A stretch of DNA of 64,000 nt from contig CM034244.1 in the NCBI GenBank assembly GCA_019916065.1, forward strand, positions 30,131,433 to 30,195,432, written 5' to 3'. The notes beneath the pieces are model-generated. The model was given only the letters and a program-made list of their open reading frames with translations, was not told the origin of the DNA and made no database searches. Within the stretch, counting starts at the first letter, position 1; every line of letters begins with the position of its first letter. The stretch is from Vitellaria paradoxa (taxonomy: Eukaryota > Streptophyta > Magnoliopsida > Ericales > Sapotaceae). A program made the translations under genes and the position numbers. Below, piece by piece: positions 1 to 11,778 of this stretch.

Positions 1-232
1 ATCATATTTCTCCTAGTTGAAAGCTTTCAAACGAGTACCATTGTTACTATTTTTTATGAATTTTTTTGAATCCGTGTGAACGGATTTGAAAAATCGTTTT
101 TACGATTTTGAAAAAATGAGTGTTATTTTTTGAATCCGTTAGAACGGTTTTACCAAACTGTTTTAACGGATTTTTCCGTCAAAATTAATCCAAATCACGT
201 TTGTTTTTTTTTTTTTTTTATCACTCCAAACG
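1..232. repeat. Right part of a small TIR element (MITE), cut by window edge
   Basis: The segment ends in ATCACTCCAAACGCC (about 214-228), the inverse of the TTTGGAGTGA terminus seen on the MITEs at 1503-1656 and 48807/59163. Inside are consecutive short hairpins: AATCCGT/ACGGATT (69-75/80-86) and AAAATCGT/ACGATTTT (90-97/102-109), then a weaker one near 133-150. The left end lies outside the window or has decayed, so family membership rests on one terminus. Confidence 0.4.
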
Positions 233-1502
233 CCACTTAAATAACTTTGTAGTAGTATTATTATTATTATTATTATTATTATTTGTGGGCGAGGTTGTTG
301 CCGAGCAAACGGTTCAGTTTTAGCACTACCCCCATGAAAATCCTATGGCAGTCGAGGACAAGTTGGGTGGAACTGAGACGGACAATTTACTAGAAAATGT
401 GAACAAGCGGATGGATAGGAAACCTAACCTCGCACTCAACTATGGCAACTATCGGCCACTTTATCCATTCTGAGTCTCGGGGCTCAATAATGGCATCATC
501 GTCACGTATGACCAACCTGTTGGAGCAATAGTAGCCTTAATTAGGAATAAAAAAAAAAAAAAAAAAAGAACAGAGGAGGAACTCAGCAGGCTTGGGAACA
601 AAACAAAGGAGAAAATGGAAATGATCTTTTCTTTTTCATTCACTTGTGGACTTGGCTATATCCAAACTCAAGATTACATTGGGAATACATAGCACTTCAT
701 ATTGCAGAGGTTCATCTCCCAATTAACTCTAATTGATGAACCACGTTTAACTAGGCACATGATGCATTAAATCTAAATGATGAGCCACACTAAACTAGGT
801 ACCCACTGCATTAGCTTTAAATGACGAACCACACTTGACTAGATACATAATTATTGAACTATTCATGCAATTAAAAGTAAAAAAAAAATAATTATAATTT
901 GAATGAGATGCCTGCTGGATCATTTTGTCGAAGAATTTGATGTGTTGTTAATTTTATTGATAATTTAAAGAGCTATGCACTTATCCCTCGGTTTGAGATG
1001 TAATGTTTAATTGTCCTAGTACTTGGATGATTGTTTGGGCCCTGTTTTTTGGCACGGGTTGTGAGGGCTTTGGTTGCCCAGTTGCTTCAGCTAAAGACTT
1101 TGATTCTTTTATTTTTTCTAGTTCTTGCTCCAGTTATTCATTAATATGCTCCAGCTTTCTTGATGTGGCTCTAATTATAGGACAAAAGTAGATGTTATTT
1201 TATGTTTTCATGTCTGTTTAGCTTACGCCCCCCCAATTACGGGAATTCCATCGGAGCGTGACATTACTAGACTTTCTTCTTCTTCTTCTTCTTCTTCTTC
1301 TTCTTCTTCTTCTTCTTCTTCTTTTTAATGAGAAACGTACTCAAAATTTGCCTGGAATCACAGTTTGTTAGTGTTAAAATTCATTATTTCAAATTCTAAA
1401 TTAGAAATCCAAACGGGGTTTGAGGATTTGGGTATAATGGATTCCAAATCCATTGAATCTAAATCTATCTCATCGAAGCACAGTCTCAATATCATATAAT
1501 GG
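233..1502. other. Intergenic, no supported gene; simple repeats
   Basis: Mostly AT-rich. It holds an (ATT)n tract near 256-283, a somewhat GC-richer stretch near 290-530 that I do not recognise, an oligo-A run near 548-567 and a (CTT)n microsatellite at about 1275-1323. A 62-codon open frame at 1003-1191 has no recognisable domain and is not called as a gene. Confidence 0.6.
725..856. repeat. Three imperfect 44-bp tandem repeats
   Basis: A unit containing a GATGAACCAC-like core recurs with the GATGAA/GATGAG/GACGAA positions at 735, 779 and 823, a constant 44-bp step. Each unit continues with an ACTAGG- or ACTAGA-like segment and the first two end in GCATTA. No coding role is visible. Confidence 0.6.
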
Positions 1503-1656
1503 TTTTATTTGGAGTGACTAAAAATTTTGAAAAACAATGAAAAATACTAACAAATTTTAAAAATTATTCACTTTTATCTCACTATACAAATGACGAACTC
1601 TCCACTTATCTCACTTCATTTCGTTTTTTTTTTTTTTCTTCATTCCAAACTCACTC
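1503..1656. mobile_element. MITE, TTTGGAGTGA terminal family (copy A)
   Basis: Left end TTTATTTGGAGTGAC (1504-1518) faces right end CATTCCAAACTCAC (1641-1654), forming a short imperfect terminal inverted repeat. The interior is AT-rich and non-coding, and matches the two halves of the MITE that flank the gypsy element at 48807-48872 and 59078-59163. Superfamily is not resolved; no convincing target duplication was seen. Confidence 0.55.
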
Positions 1657-2485
1657 AACATATCTATTTATTTACATGTGTTGCAGCCGATGAAACACCA
1701 ACTGATAACTTAAATTTAGCTATTACATAATACTATAAACAACACTGGTTTTGTCCCTGTGGAAATTTGAATTTGGAATCTAAGTTGTATTTAGATTAAG
1801 GATTCGTAAAGGAAGTAAAATATCATTTAAAAATATTTTTTAATTTGTGGTGAAAAATATAATTAAGTTGACAAATATTTTTTTAATAGAAGTCCTATAT
1901 TTTTTTTTGTTTTATTAATCTATTCAAATAAAATTATTTATTTGAGATTTTATATATATTTGCTTCCCCCCCTCTCTCCTCTCAAACCCTCTATCTAAGG
2001 GTCTAGATTGATGAAACAAAACTAGAGGAAAGAATTCAGAAAAAAAAAAAAAAAAAATGAGAACAAAATGCTGTGGAGGAAAGAGGTAAAAAATATAAAA
2101 TATATACTATTATTTTATTAGATTAAAAAACTATATGAAAATAAAAAGTATTTTTATTAATACATTAGTTTTTATTTAACTGATTTTAATTTATAAAATT
2201 CTATGCATTTTTCTACTATTTGCTATTAAAAAACAAATAAGAGTAGTAATTTTGAATCCTGTTCTCTTTTTCTTTTCCTTAAAAATTTCTGTTCCAAACA
2301 CACATCAAGGGTTTAAGATTTTGGAAGAAAAAAAAAAGGAAAGAAAAAAGGATTCAAATTTTTTTCTCTTGTTCCATTTTTGTTCAGCATGATATTTGAG
2401 AAATTTAAAATAACTAATTAGAAAATTAATTTATTAATTAATATTGAATGACTTTTATTTAATATAATTTTGAATTTATCTAAAT
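1657..2485. other. AT-rich intergenic DNA, nothing recognised
   Basis: Homopolymer runs and AT-rich unique DNA on the left of the copia insertion. No open frame of note and no clear repeat ends. Confidence 0.6.
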
Positions 2486-2490
2486 AAGAA

Positions 2491-2897
2491 TATTAAGAAA
2501 CTATTGGTCAATATAAGAAAATATTATGAAGATATTGCACACAGAAATAAGGAAAGTACTGATAAGGAAAATATTCTTACAAATTAATTACAAATTGGTG
2601 GAGACATTTTAGGTGATGATTGTGATTTTTCTTTTCAAGATTATGATTGAAGGTTCATATTTTGAAAAGCAGCAAATCAGCTAAAAAAATCATGAAAGAG
2701 CAGCAAATCAGTCACAAAAATCATGCCAAAGATCATGCATTATCGTCATCTTCTAGCATCAAGGCTTATATCAAGCAACTTCCTTATCATTCGCATATGT
2801 GTAAGTATAAATTGATCTTCAATTGTAGTTCTGTGTATTCAAGTTGAGAATCAATAAAATATTCATTCAAGTTCATTTGCTTTTCCATTTTTCTTCT
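2491..2897 (+). repeat. 5' LTR of copia-1
   Basis: Matches 7204-7609 with about 20 differences counted by eye over about 407 positions (roughly 95% identity), indicating an insertion of some age. Termini are TATTAAG and CTTCT rather than the usual TG and CA. The PBS begins directly after it. Confidence 0.9.
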
Positions 2898-2939
2898 TGG
2901 TATCAAAGCCAGGTTGTGAGTGCAAAGTTCCTCACGTCA

Positions 2940-3790
2940 ATGGCAAATCTTTCACTCAATGTCAACAACTTCATCACTCTCAAGCTAAAACATGACAATT
3001 ATCCCTTATGGCATGAGCAAGCACTTGCTCTTGTTGAAAGTCAGGAATTGATTGATCATCTTACTAGTGAAATCAATGCTCCAACCATATACACTACTCC
3101 AACTCTAGAAAATCCCACAAAAAGATTTACTGATGAATATATTAAGTGGCGCAAATCAAATTGTCTTCTTTGAGGGTAGCTCATTGGCACCCTAATTGAG
3201 GAAGCTCTTGGTTTTGTCATTGGCCTAGATTCTGCTCAAAATGCATGGGATGCGCTGGAAAATACGTATGCTCAAGTTTCTTAGGAGCGAGAATTCACAC
3301 TCCATCAAGACATGGCTTATCTTCGCAAAAATGAGGATCCTACCATCAACGATCATCTTCACCATTTCAAGGGGATCTGTGATAGTCTAGCAGCTCTTGG
3401 AAGCCCCGTACCAAAGAAAGAAAAGGTGTTTTCTCTTCTCACCAGTCTTGGACCAAAATATGAGTCCTTTACTACAACCATGCTCAAGCCCCCATGTCCT
3501 AACTATTCAGAACTCGTGTCCCTTCTTCAGGGATACGAGTAGCGCCAGACTTGGTTCGGCAACAATACACCAATCCCACAGTTGGCCTTCTTTGGTCAAA
3601 AACAACGATCTGTGTCACAAGGATTTGCTAAAGGTGGGTCACAAAATCAATTCAATTCTAATGGGCGAGGTTTTCAAGCTTATAACCCAAACACAAGCAG
3701 CTATAGGAATGCCGGTCAAAATAGGCAGCCTCACTGAGATAACACTAACCAAACTCCTTCCCCTCGACGGCCACCACCTCCCGATCAATA
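2940..3790 (+). pseudogene. gag: copia-1 gag (broken)
   Basis: The frame opens with MANLSLNVNNFITLKL shortly after the PBS and shows the plant copia gag pattern HDNYPLWHEQALAL. It continues in the same frame through DMAYLRKNEDPTINDHLHHF and the SLGPKYESF segment typical of UBN2-type gag. In-frame stops at about 3171, 3282, 3540, 3735 and 3789 interrupt it without changing frame. A CX2CX4HX4C zinc knuckle (CQYCSNLGHIAKIC) follows at about 3834-3875. The product would be the RNA-packaging shell protein; as written it is a pseudogene. Confidence 0.85.
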
Positions 3791-3794
3791 GCGA

Positions 3795-4310
3795 ATGACT
3801 CTAGCGGAGCATGAAATGTACCGGAATGAGAAATGTCAATATTGTAGCAACCTTGGTCACATTGCAAAAATTTGTTGGTATATACCAAAGCAATCTGTCA
3901 CACAAGATGAGATCCCACAAGCTTTAGCAGCTCTCACTCTTGACACCTCAGTTGCAGACATAGAATGGACAGTTGACACTGGAGCCTCAAATCACATGAC
4001 AAGTAATGCAAGTATGTTGCAAAATCTACGAGCCTTTCTTGGCACAGATTCAGTCCTAATCGATGATGGTACTCCTCTTACCATTAAAGCTGTTGGTAAT
4101 ACATGCATTAAACATAATTCTATGGTTCTTCCATTACGTGATGTTCTCCTTGTTCCTCAGTTAGCAAAAAATCTATTGTCTGTTAGTCAATTAACTGATC
4201 AATTTCCATTAAATTGTGAATTTGCTAATAATAGTTTTTGTGTGAAGGAACGGGAGACTGGTCGAATCGTGATGATAGGGAAGCACAAGGGTGATCTCTA
4301 TGTTCTTTGA
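3795..4310 (+). pseudogene. copia-1 zinc knuckle and aspartic protease
   Basis: Open for 171 codons. After the zinc knuckle comes the retropepsin active-site motif WTVDTGASNHMT with the catalytic Asp intact (DTGA), followed by the LLSVSQLT motif usual downstream of copia proteases. This part would process the polyprotein. It ends at a TGA at 4308-4310 and the reading frame shifts before the integrase region. Confidence 0.88.
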
Positions 4311-4363
4311 AATCCACCCAAATTGCACTTCTCAAATCAATTTAAATCTGGGACTGCAAATGT

Positions 4364-5215
4364 GTGGCATTAGCGATTAGGCATACTCAAACATCATCTT
4401 TACAATTGCTTAAAAAAAAGGGTCACATAAAAGTCGTAGGAGTCAATAAATCAAAGTCCTTTTGTGATAGTTGTAAGTTAGGCAAATTGAATAAACTTCC
4501 ATTTAGTTGTTCTGAAAACATTAGTTTAGATATTTTTCAAAAAATTCATTGTGATTTATGGGGCCCTGCACCTGTAACTTCTCTTGAACAATTTCGTTAT
4601 TATGCATGTTTTGTTGATGATTTCTTTAGGTTTACACGGATTGTTCCTCTAAATAGAAAGTTTGAGTTTGTTAATGTTTGTCTTGCTTTTGAAAAATAGG
4701 TTGATTGTCAGTTTAACAAAAAAATAAAAATATTTCATTCTAATGGTGGTGGTGATTTATTAACACAGTACTTGGGTCACACTTCTAAGCACAGGGTATA
4801 CTTTATCAAATTTCGTGTCCTCACACGCCAGAACAAACAAGTATGGTCGAGCGTCGTCATAGAATTATTCGTGAACTAGGCTTAACAATGCTTTTCCATT
4901 GTGGTGCTCCATTAAATCTATGGGTTGAGGCATTTACTACTGTAGTATATTTATTCAATCATCTTCCATCGTCTGCTATTAATTTTGATACCCCTTACTT
5001 TAAATTACATAGCACTTCTCCTAATTATTCCCTTTTATGTGTGTTTGGATCAAAATGCTTTCCTTACACTTAGGAAACTCGTAAAAATAAATTTGATCCT
5101 AAAACTGTGCTGTGTATTTTTCTTGGCTACAGTGATAAGCACAAAGGATACAAATGTTTTCATCCTTCTAGTCGTAAGATGATTATTTCTCGGCATGTAG
5201 TTTCGATGAGACTAG
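4364..5215 (+). pseudogene. copia-1 integrase (broken)
   Basis: The GAG-pre-integrase remnant (FCDSCKLGKLNKLPF, with a zinc-binding CX2C) leads into the catalytic core HCDLWGPAPVTS, FVDDFFRFTRI and, further on, MVERRHRIIRELGL with NLWVEAF. These are standard copia integrase landmarks. Stops at about 4697 and 5071 and frame changes near 4370 and 4790-4840 disrupt it. Integrase would insert the cDNA; here it is inactive. Confidence 0.85.
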
Positions 5216-5270
5216 CTTTCCCTTTAAGGAAGCTTATAAATCGACAGTCACATCCTCACCTGAATATTGG

Positions 5271-7190
5271 ATGAGTATTTTTGATTCATGGCTTACTACT
5301 CCATCTTCTGACATTCAATTACAACCTACAAGATCATCTAATCATGATATCCCACACATTCCCTTACAGTCCATTGCAACCGCTGCTACACCAAATTCCT
5401 CTACTGTCTCCACCACATCTCGTACTTCTCCAAATCTTACTACAATATGTACAACTACACCAGTTCAAGCTCCCAACATTGAAGCACAACCTATCCAAAA
5501 TAACTCTCCTTATAACCTTGAACAAGAGCAGCCTATGATCTTTGCTTCCCTTGCTCCCACACAATCATCACATTCGGTCCATCCTATGGTGACCCGCTCC
5601 CAACTGGGTATTTCAAAGCCAAATCCCAAATATGCTTTAACAATACTTACCCATGATATTCCTAGAGAACCTCACAATGTAAGAGCTACTCTCAAACATG
5701 ATGGATGGTGCACTGCGATGCAAGAGGAGCTTGATGCTCTTCACCATAATCATACTTGGACACTTGTCCCTTGTCACTCCTCCATGCATGTAATAGGCTC
5801 AAAGTGGGTGTTCAAAGCAAAATAAAGGATGATGGCTCCCTCGACCGTCTCAAAGCATGTTTGGTGGCAAAGGGATATCATCAAGTAGACGGTATTGATT
5901 ATACGAAGACCTTCTCCCCAGTCATAAAGCCCGGCACAATCCGAATGGTCCTTAGCTTAGCTCTTGTTAACCATTGGGATATTTGTCAATTAGATGTTAA
6001 AAATGCATTTCTCTATGGCCTTATTTTCGAAGACATCTTTATGGAGCAACCTCCAGGCATAGCCAACTCTCGTAATCTTGACCATGTGTGCAAACTACAA
6101 TGAGCCTTCTATGGCCTAAAACAAGCCCCGCGAGCCAGGTTTGATCGTTTTAGTACTTTTTTACTTCCACATGGTTTCTTTTGTAGTTTAGCGAACCCCT
6201 CTTTGTTTGTACTCCACTCTTCTCAAGGTACGCTTATTTTATTATTATATGTTGATGATATACTTCTTACAGGTTCCAATTCACAGGTTCTTAACCATTT
6301 TATTAAAGCTTTGAGCGATGAATTTTCCATAAAAGATTTGGGTTTCATTTATCATTTTCTAGGCATTGAGATCACTTCCACTCCCGATGGGTTACACCTA
6401 TCCCAATCTCATTATGCTTTTACTATTCTTGAAAAAACACAAATGGTATATTGTAAACCTATGGGCATACCTATCGAGGCCAAAACAAAAGGTCTTGCAA
6501 ATGCCACTTTTCTTGATGATCCAAGTTACTTTTGTAGAATTGTTAGGGCATTACAATACTTAACCTTCACACGTCCTGGCATCTCCTAAAGTGTTAATTT
6601 TGTTTCTTAGTTAATGCATGCACCTACCATTTCACACCTAAAAATGGTGCATCGTATTTTGCGATATATCAAAGGCACAATTCATCTTGGACTTCATTTT
6701 ACTTCTCGTACTACACTTGATTTTTTTGCTTTTTCTGATGCAGATTAGGCTGGTTGCCCCACTACTAGACGTTCCACAACCAGTTATTGCACATTTCTTA
6801 GCCATAACTTAATCTCCTGGTGTGCTAAGAAGTAGCCTACTATCTCAAGGTCCAGTACTGAATCCGAATATCGAGCTATGGCACATACCACTGTTGAACT
6901 CACTTGGCTAATGTTCATTCTTTGAGACCTTCATATTCCAATGCCTCGTCCTCCTATTTTATTTCGTGATAATCTCAGTGCCTTACATATGACCGTCAAT
7001 CCTGTTTTTCATGCACGAAGCAAACACATTGAATTGGATTATCATTTTGTGCGGGAACATGTTGCACTTGGTCTGCTTGTCACCCAATATGTCTCCACTA
7101 CTGACCAATTAGCAAACATTTTTACTAAGCCACTATCCAAAGCCTCTCTTTGTTCTTTCTATGACAAATTGTGCCTCCAACCCCGACACA
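5271..7190 (+). pseudogene. copia-1 reverse transcriptase and RNase H (broken)
   Basis: After a Ser/Thr/Pro-rich linker, the RT domain runs from AMQEELDALHHNHTW and SKWVFKAK through QLDVKNAFL, YGLKQAPRA (around 6113-6140) and the active site LLYVDDILLTGS (around 6240-6280). The first catalytic Asp lies in QLDVKNAF and the YVDD pair is intact. RNase H follows with FSDAD, SSTESEYRAMAHTTVELTW and ARSKHIELDYHFVRE. A frameshift near 5820 and stops at about 6101, 6587 and several in RNase H (for example after FSDAD) inactivate it. Confidence 0.88.
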
Positions 7191-7203
7191 ATTTGAGAGA
7201 GGA

Positions 7204-7609
7204 TATTAAGAAATCATTGGTCAATACAGGAAAATATTATGAAGATATTGCACACAGAAATAAGGAAAGTACTGATAAGGAAAATATTCTCACAAATTAA
7301 TTACAAATTGGTGGAGACATTTTAGGTGATGATTGTGATTTTTCCTATCAAGATTATGATTGAAGGTTCATATCTAGAAGAGTAGCAAATTAGCTACAAA
7401 AATCATGGAAGAGCAGCAAATCAGTCACAAAAATCATGCCAAAGATCATGCATTATTGTCATCTTCTAGCATCAAGGCTTATATCAAGTAACTTCCTTAT
7501 CATTCACATATGTGCAGTATAAATTGATCTTCAATTGTAGTTCTGTGTATTCAAGTTGAGAATCAATAAAATATTCATTCAAGTTCATTTGCTTTTCCAT
7601 TTTTCTTCT
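7204..7609 (+). repeat. 3' LTR of copia-1
   Basis: Second copy of the 2491-2897 repeat, preceded by the polypurine tract and followed by the AAGAA target duplication. It contains the same AATCAATAAAATATTC segment near its end, a likely polyadenylation region (AATAAA at about 7564). Confidence 0.9.
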
Positions 7610-7614
7610 AAGAA

Positions 7615-8535
7615 CATATATTTAAGATTTTATTTATTTTCTTTTTGTTTTGCTCTATTTTCTTTCTCTCTCTCTTTCTCTCTTTGTATTTTTTTTCTCT
7701 CACTAAATTCTCACCCCAAAGACACCCTTGAAGATTTGGTGAGGGAAAAGAAAAGGGAAGAGAAAAATGTAAGAAAAAGAAGAAGAAAATATAAAATCTC
7801 AAATATGTATTCTTATTTAAATGGATTACAAAAATATTATAAATAAAAAGTATTTATTAATATATTAACTTTTAATTTAATTATTTTTTATTTTTTAAAT
7901 TTAATGCCTTTTTTTTCATTTTTTATCAAGATCTAAATAAGAGAAAAAATTTTAAATACTTATCTATTTATTTTTCCTTGATAAATCTTTAATTTAAACA
8001 CAGCCTTAAAGAATATATAGATTATAATTTTACCAATGCTGTTCATTAGTTTGTCACCCGTCGACGAAATTTGCGTTATATATATACTATGTGTTTTTTT
8101 TCTTTTTTTCAACATCTTGTAGAGTACTGTTTGGCAGGTTGAATTAGACAAAGCCCACATGGTCTTACTTCTTCACCTGATCCTTCAAATTAATGTTGCT
8201 AAATTGAGATGGGAGTTTGTGACTTTTTCTTCAGCTTTTGAGGAATTGACTGATCGTTGATTCATTAATGTGTGAAAATTTTTAGTTGCTTAGTTCATCC
8301 TATGACATACACATGCACACTCAACTATTAAGGAACCCAAATTTTAGGTTGGCAGTAATGTTGAAGTGGGTCATCCACCAACCTCTTTCCAACTTGCAAA
8401 AATGTAATAGACCAAACTAGAAATTCTCACCAAATTTCTCTCTCTCTCTCTCTCTCTCTCCCCCCCCTCCCCCTCTCTCTATCTCCCTCTCCCTCTCTCT
8501 CTAAATGTAAATTGTTCTGATCCACTTTGAATATA
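7615..8535. other. Intergenic, pyrimidine-rich, no gene
   Basis: AT-rich DNA with TTTC/CT-rich tracts near 7660-7700 and a (CT)n microsatellite with C-rich interruptions at about 8439-8512. The short open frames on either strand are low-complexity and not credible genes. Confidence 0.6.
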
Positions 8536-8538
8536 TTA

Positions 8539-8859
8539 GGTGTCATTTGGTATATCTATTTTGGATATATTTTTTATTTTGTAATTTTAAAAATAAGGAA
8601 AACAATTCAAAATGTATTTTATTACTTGTATTTTTAAATTTTGTTTTAAAAAAAAATGAGTTTACACAAAGAATGCAAAATAACAAAAAGTCATTTTAAG
8701 CATTTTTAACCCAAAACAAGAAAAATCTTAAAACAAGAAAAATAAAAAATGTCAAACCAAATGCGTTTTCTATTTTATTTGTTTTGATATTTTCAAAATA
8801 TAAAACATATAAAATAGAAAATAGAAAACAAAAATTGAAAATATAAACTAAATAGCACC
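8539..8859 (+). mobile_element. Tourist-like MITE, GGTGTCATTTGG family (copy 1)
   Basis: Left end GGTGTCATTTGGTAT (8539-8553) and right end ACTAAATAGCACC (8847-8859) form imperfect terminal inverted repeats. The flanking TTA is duplicated (8536-8538 and 8860-8862), as expected for PIF/Harbinger-derived Tourist MITEs. The whole interior aligns with 17077-17406 in reverse orientation and with part of 13817-14041. It is non-coding, so it would need an outside transposase. Confidence 0.78.
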
Positions 8860-8862
8860 TTA

Positions 8863-9408
8863 GATTTCCAATGAATAATAAATAAATAATTTATATAAGA
8901 ATACATTAAGTATTTTTAATAATTACCGAAGTGAGTTCAAATAATATGAAAAATTTTAAATAATTATCTTTTATAAGTTATACTTTCAATGCAATTGATG
9001 GGACTTTGATTATCATTAGTTAATCTAGGGCATAGTTAAAAGGTAAGTCACGTGTTCCCTAAACTATCTGTACATATATAAGTAAAAGTTATTTTATATT
9101 ATGATTTAAAATTTATCATAATATATTATTTTAAATCACTCAAATTTATGATAAATTTTATATCTAAATTAATAAAACTATATTTAAATATTTTTTAATT
9201 AAAACAAATAACATAATATTTTAATTTCCAAAAATCAATAAATTTAAGCACACCCTAATAGAAGTTTTGGGACTGGTTTTCCCAAGGTCTTAAGTATATT
9301 GAGGATACCACCGGTATCCTGTTTATTTTAATTCTGAGTAATTTCTCAACTGTAAGATCTTGAGTTTGTTTCTCAGTTGTCACTAATTCTAGTTTACCTA
9401 AAATTATT
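8863..9408. other. AT-rich intergenic DNA
   Basis: No gene or clear repeat ends seen. Confidence 0.55.
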
Positions 9409-9530
9409 AGAGGATTTACTTGATTATTAATTCCAAGACCTCAAGGATTAGTCGAGATGCATGACAACTAGAGGATTTACCTAGTTATTAATTCCAAGAC
9501 TTCTAGGATTAGTCGAGGTGCATGCACGCA
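9409..9530. repeat. 61-bp tandem duplication
   Basis: AGAGGATTTAC starts at 9409 and again at 9470. Both units continue with ATTATTAATTCCAAGAC, GGATTAGTCGAG and GCATG. Two imperfect copies only. Confidence 0.7.
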
Positions 9531-9599
9531 GGCTGGATTGAATACTCTGAGTATTAAAAAAAGGGGGGGAGGGTGAGAAAAAGAAAACAGAGGAGGAGG

Positions 9600-9715
9600 A
9601 TGCCACCGAATTAATTTAGTTGGTAGAGCCGGTTGGTGATTAACATCATCGTGCTCATGGTTATATTCCTTCCACGTCCCATTATCTATATATTCCGGTG
9701 GTAGGAAAAGGTACG
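9600..9715 (+). mobile_element. Possible tRNA-derived SINE fragment
   Basis: TAGTTGGTAGAGC (9617-9629) resembles a tRNA A box and GGTTATATTCC (9659-9669) is a degraded B box, about 30 bp apart. No target duplication or clear tail was found; a (TA)n tract follows at 9722-9741. Tentative. Confidence 0.3.
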
Positions 9716-9741
9716 CCTGTTTATATATATATATATATATA

Positions 9742-10980
9742 TCTATAAATTTATGTATGTATATAAAAGAATTTCACTGGAGATGATGAGAATGTATACT
9801 TTTTAGCAGTAGTTCTCGCACGTGATTAGGCTGAATAAGAAAAAGAAAAAGAAAAAGAAAGTGAAGTTGATGATGGCCCGTGGAAATAAAAACGATAGCT
9901 GGTTATGTAATATTAAAATTGTGAGTTGTCCGGTCAAAATCAGACAATTCATAAAAAAAAATATTTAAATTATTTTTATTAATAATTGTACAATTTTAAT
10001 CAAACAACTCCTAATTCGATGTCAAATAACTAACGCCAGTATTTAAATGCGATGTTAGATTTTGCAAGTTGATCATTCCAAGTACATATATTCTTTCATG
10101 GAAGCAAAATTTTCCACTTGTCATGTCCACCTCACGAACAGGGAGGTTATAGATGGACTGGTAGCTATAAGAGGTCCTAGTCTATGCAATTAATGAGATT
10201 AAATTTCAGGTTTAAATGTTTAGTAGTTTGATTTCATCTAATAACTGGAACTCCGTGGGTTGTGTCTGAAAATTTAAAAATCAATAGCTTGGTAAATTAA
10301 AACTAAGGCATGGTTTGGAAAGTAAAAAACAGATTAATTTTTTGTAGTCACTTGCTAAAAAGTTAGTTTTTTTTTTTTTTTGAAAAAGAAAAAAAAATTA
10401 ACTTTTTAGTATCTAACTTTTTAATTTTTTATTAATTTGATATTTTTGCTCTTAAAAATTTAAAAGAATATTAAAATATAAGATGGTAAAAAATTAATGC
10501 ACATAACATTGTATACATTAAGGCCCCGTTTGGTTGGGCTGAAAATCACCGAAAGTAATAAAAAGTTACGAATATTTATTTACTTTTATCAAGTTTTGTC
10601 ATTCTTATTTTTCGTGCGTTTATTTTTAAAATTTAAATTTTGTAAATTTCTACTAAAAGTTATAAAAAGCTGCAAAAAACTTACTTTTCCTTACTTTTTT
10701 TTAACTTTTGTCGACTTTTTGTACTATCTTTTGACAAAAATCATTGAAATTGTTTGCTTTTGATCATTCCATCAAATTATTTTGACCACTTTTAATTAGT
10801 CTTTCAAATACCAAAAATAAATTGATAGTCCTAACTTTTTTCAACTTTAATCATTTTTCGTCGCACAAGCGGCTATGGCTCTTTCGGCTACGCTTCTCAC
10901 ACACTTTCCCGGCATTTCCAAAACAGGTCACGTGAAAAGGCAGATGAGTTTCGTTTGGAATAATAAATTGATTACGAGGA
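9742..10980. other. Intergenic DNA, no supported gene
   Basis: AT-rich. A segment starting GGCCCCGTTTGGTTGGGCTG (10521-10540) looks like a transposon terminus, but no matching inverted end was found. The 88-codon open frame beginning at 10497 crosses it and is low-complexity. Confidence 0.5.
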
Positions 10981-11050
10981 AACACGCAAGCGACCGGGAG
11001 TTGTGTGAAATTTTAAACACGCAAGCCACTGGGAGTTGTGTGAAATTTTA
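10981..11050. repeat. 35-bp tandem duplication
   Basis: AACACGCAAG begins at 10981 and at 11016, and both copies continue to GGGAGTTGTGTGAAATTTTA with three differences. The copies abut directly. Confidence 0.75.
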
Positions 11051-11630
11051 ACTTCCAGTAAGTTTTTAATTTTTTTATTAAACAGTAGTAGTTAAAATTT
11101 TTGGTATATTTTGTAAAATAAGTAATAAATTTTAATAATTTTTAACAAGTTTTGACAATTTTTGACTATTTGATAAAATTTTTAATAATTTTTAACAACT
11201 TTTGATAATTTTATGTGTTTAGTAAAAATTTTAACTTTTGAATTAAATAAATTAATATTATTAAAAAAGAGAGATAAAATTTAGTATTTTACTAAACATT
11301 CAAATTCTAAAAATTAATAATTTTCGTAGCTAGAAGATCGAGAAGTCCTCTTTCTTATCATCGTCATGAATGTCGGCAATCGTGTTTCCTCCTCAGCAGA
11401 GATGCGAACCCATCCTAAAAAAAAAAAAAAAAAATTAATTCCTTATAATTATTTTTATAATGTCTTTAATGTTTAATTTTGCCCACTTAATAAAAGAAAT
11501 AAAATTAGCCAAACATTAATTATACCCACCGAGAAAAAGAAAAAAATATTTAAATACCAATTGTTTCATATATAAAAATAAACAAATTTTAACTTAATAT
11601 ATATTGAAATTATACCAACTCATCCAATAT
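11051..11630. other. AT-rich intergenic DNA
   Basis: Repetitive TTTTTAACAATTTTTAA-like sequence near 11100-11230 similar in style to 29280-29440, then unique DNA. No gene. Confidence 0.5.
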
Positions 11631-11778
11631 GAGGCCCGTTTGGAATCAATATAAAACACTACAAGATTCTACAAATCTCTATAAATACGAATTACGAAAC
11701 AATAATTTTAAATTTTTCACTCACTACACAAAATACGAGATATTTTATATAATTTTATATAATTTCAAACACACTCAT
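11631..11778 (-). mobile_element. MITE, GTTTGGAGTTATA family (inverted copy)
   Basis: Read on the minus strand it starts with a GTGTTTGAAATTATA end and finishes GATTCCAAACGGGCC. Its interior motif ATCTCGTATTTTGTGTAGTGAGTGA and the AATTCGTATTTATAGAGATTTGTA stretch are recognisably shared, in part, with the copies at 61605-61770 and 61815-61984. Non-coding; superfamily unresolved. Confidence 0.55.

Larger units (their letters stand above)
2491..7609 (+). mobile_element. Full-length, decayed Ty1/copia retrotransposon (copia-1)
   Basis: Two LTRs (2491-2897 and 7204-7609) bracket gag, protease, integrase, RT and RNase H in that order, which defines Ty1/copia. A 5-bp direct repeat AAGAA at 2486-2490 and 7610-7614 marks the insertion. 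A primer-binding site TGGTATCAAAGCC (2898-2910; initiator-Met tRNA type) follows the 5' LTR, and a purine tract GAGAGAGGA (7195-7203) precedes the 3' LTR. Stops and frameshifts break the polyprotein, so it cannot be autonomous. The gag and RT motifs resemble the Ale/Retrofit lineage, but that placement is a guess. Confidence 0.93.

Noticed and set aside
1003..1191. 62-codon open frame with many Cys and Ser
   Set aside because: No start context, no recognisable domain, and flanked by repeats; most likely chance.
9600..9715. A functional tRNA gene
   Set aside because: Only box-like segments are present; no cloverleaf or acceptor stem pairs could be drawn.
10497..10763. 88-codon open frame
   Set aside because: It is Phe/Leu/Lys-rich low-complexity sequence across a transposon-like terminus, with no domain.
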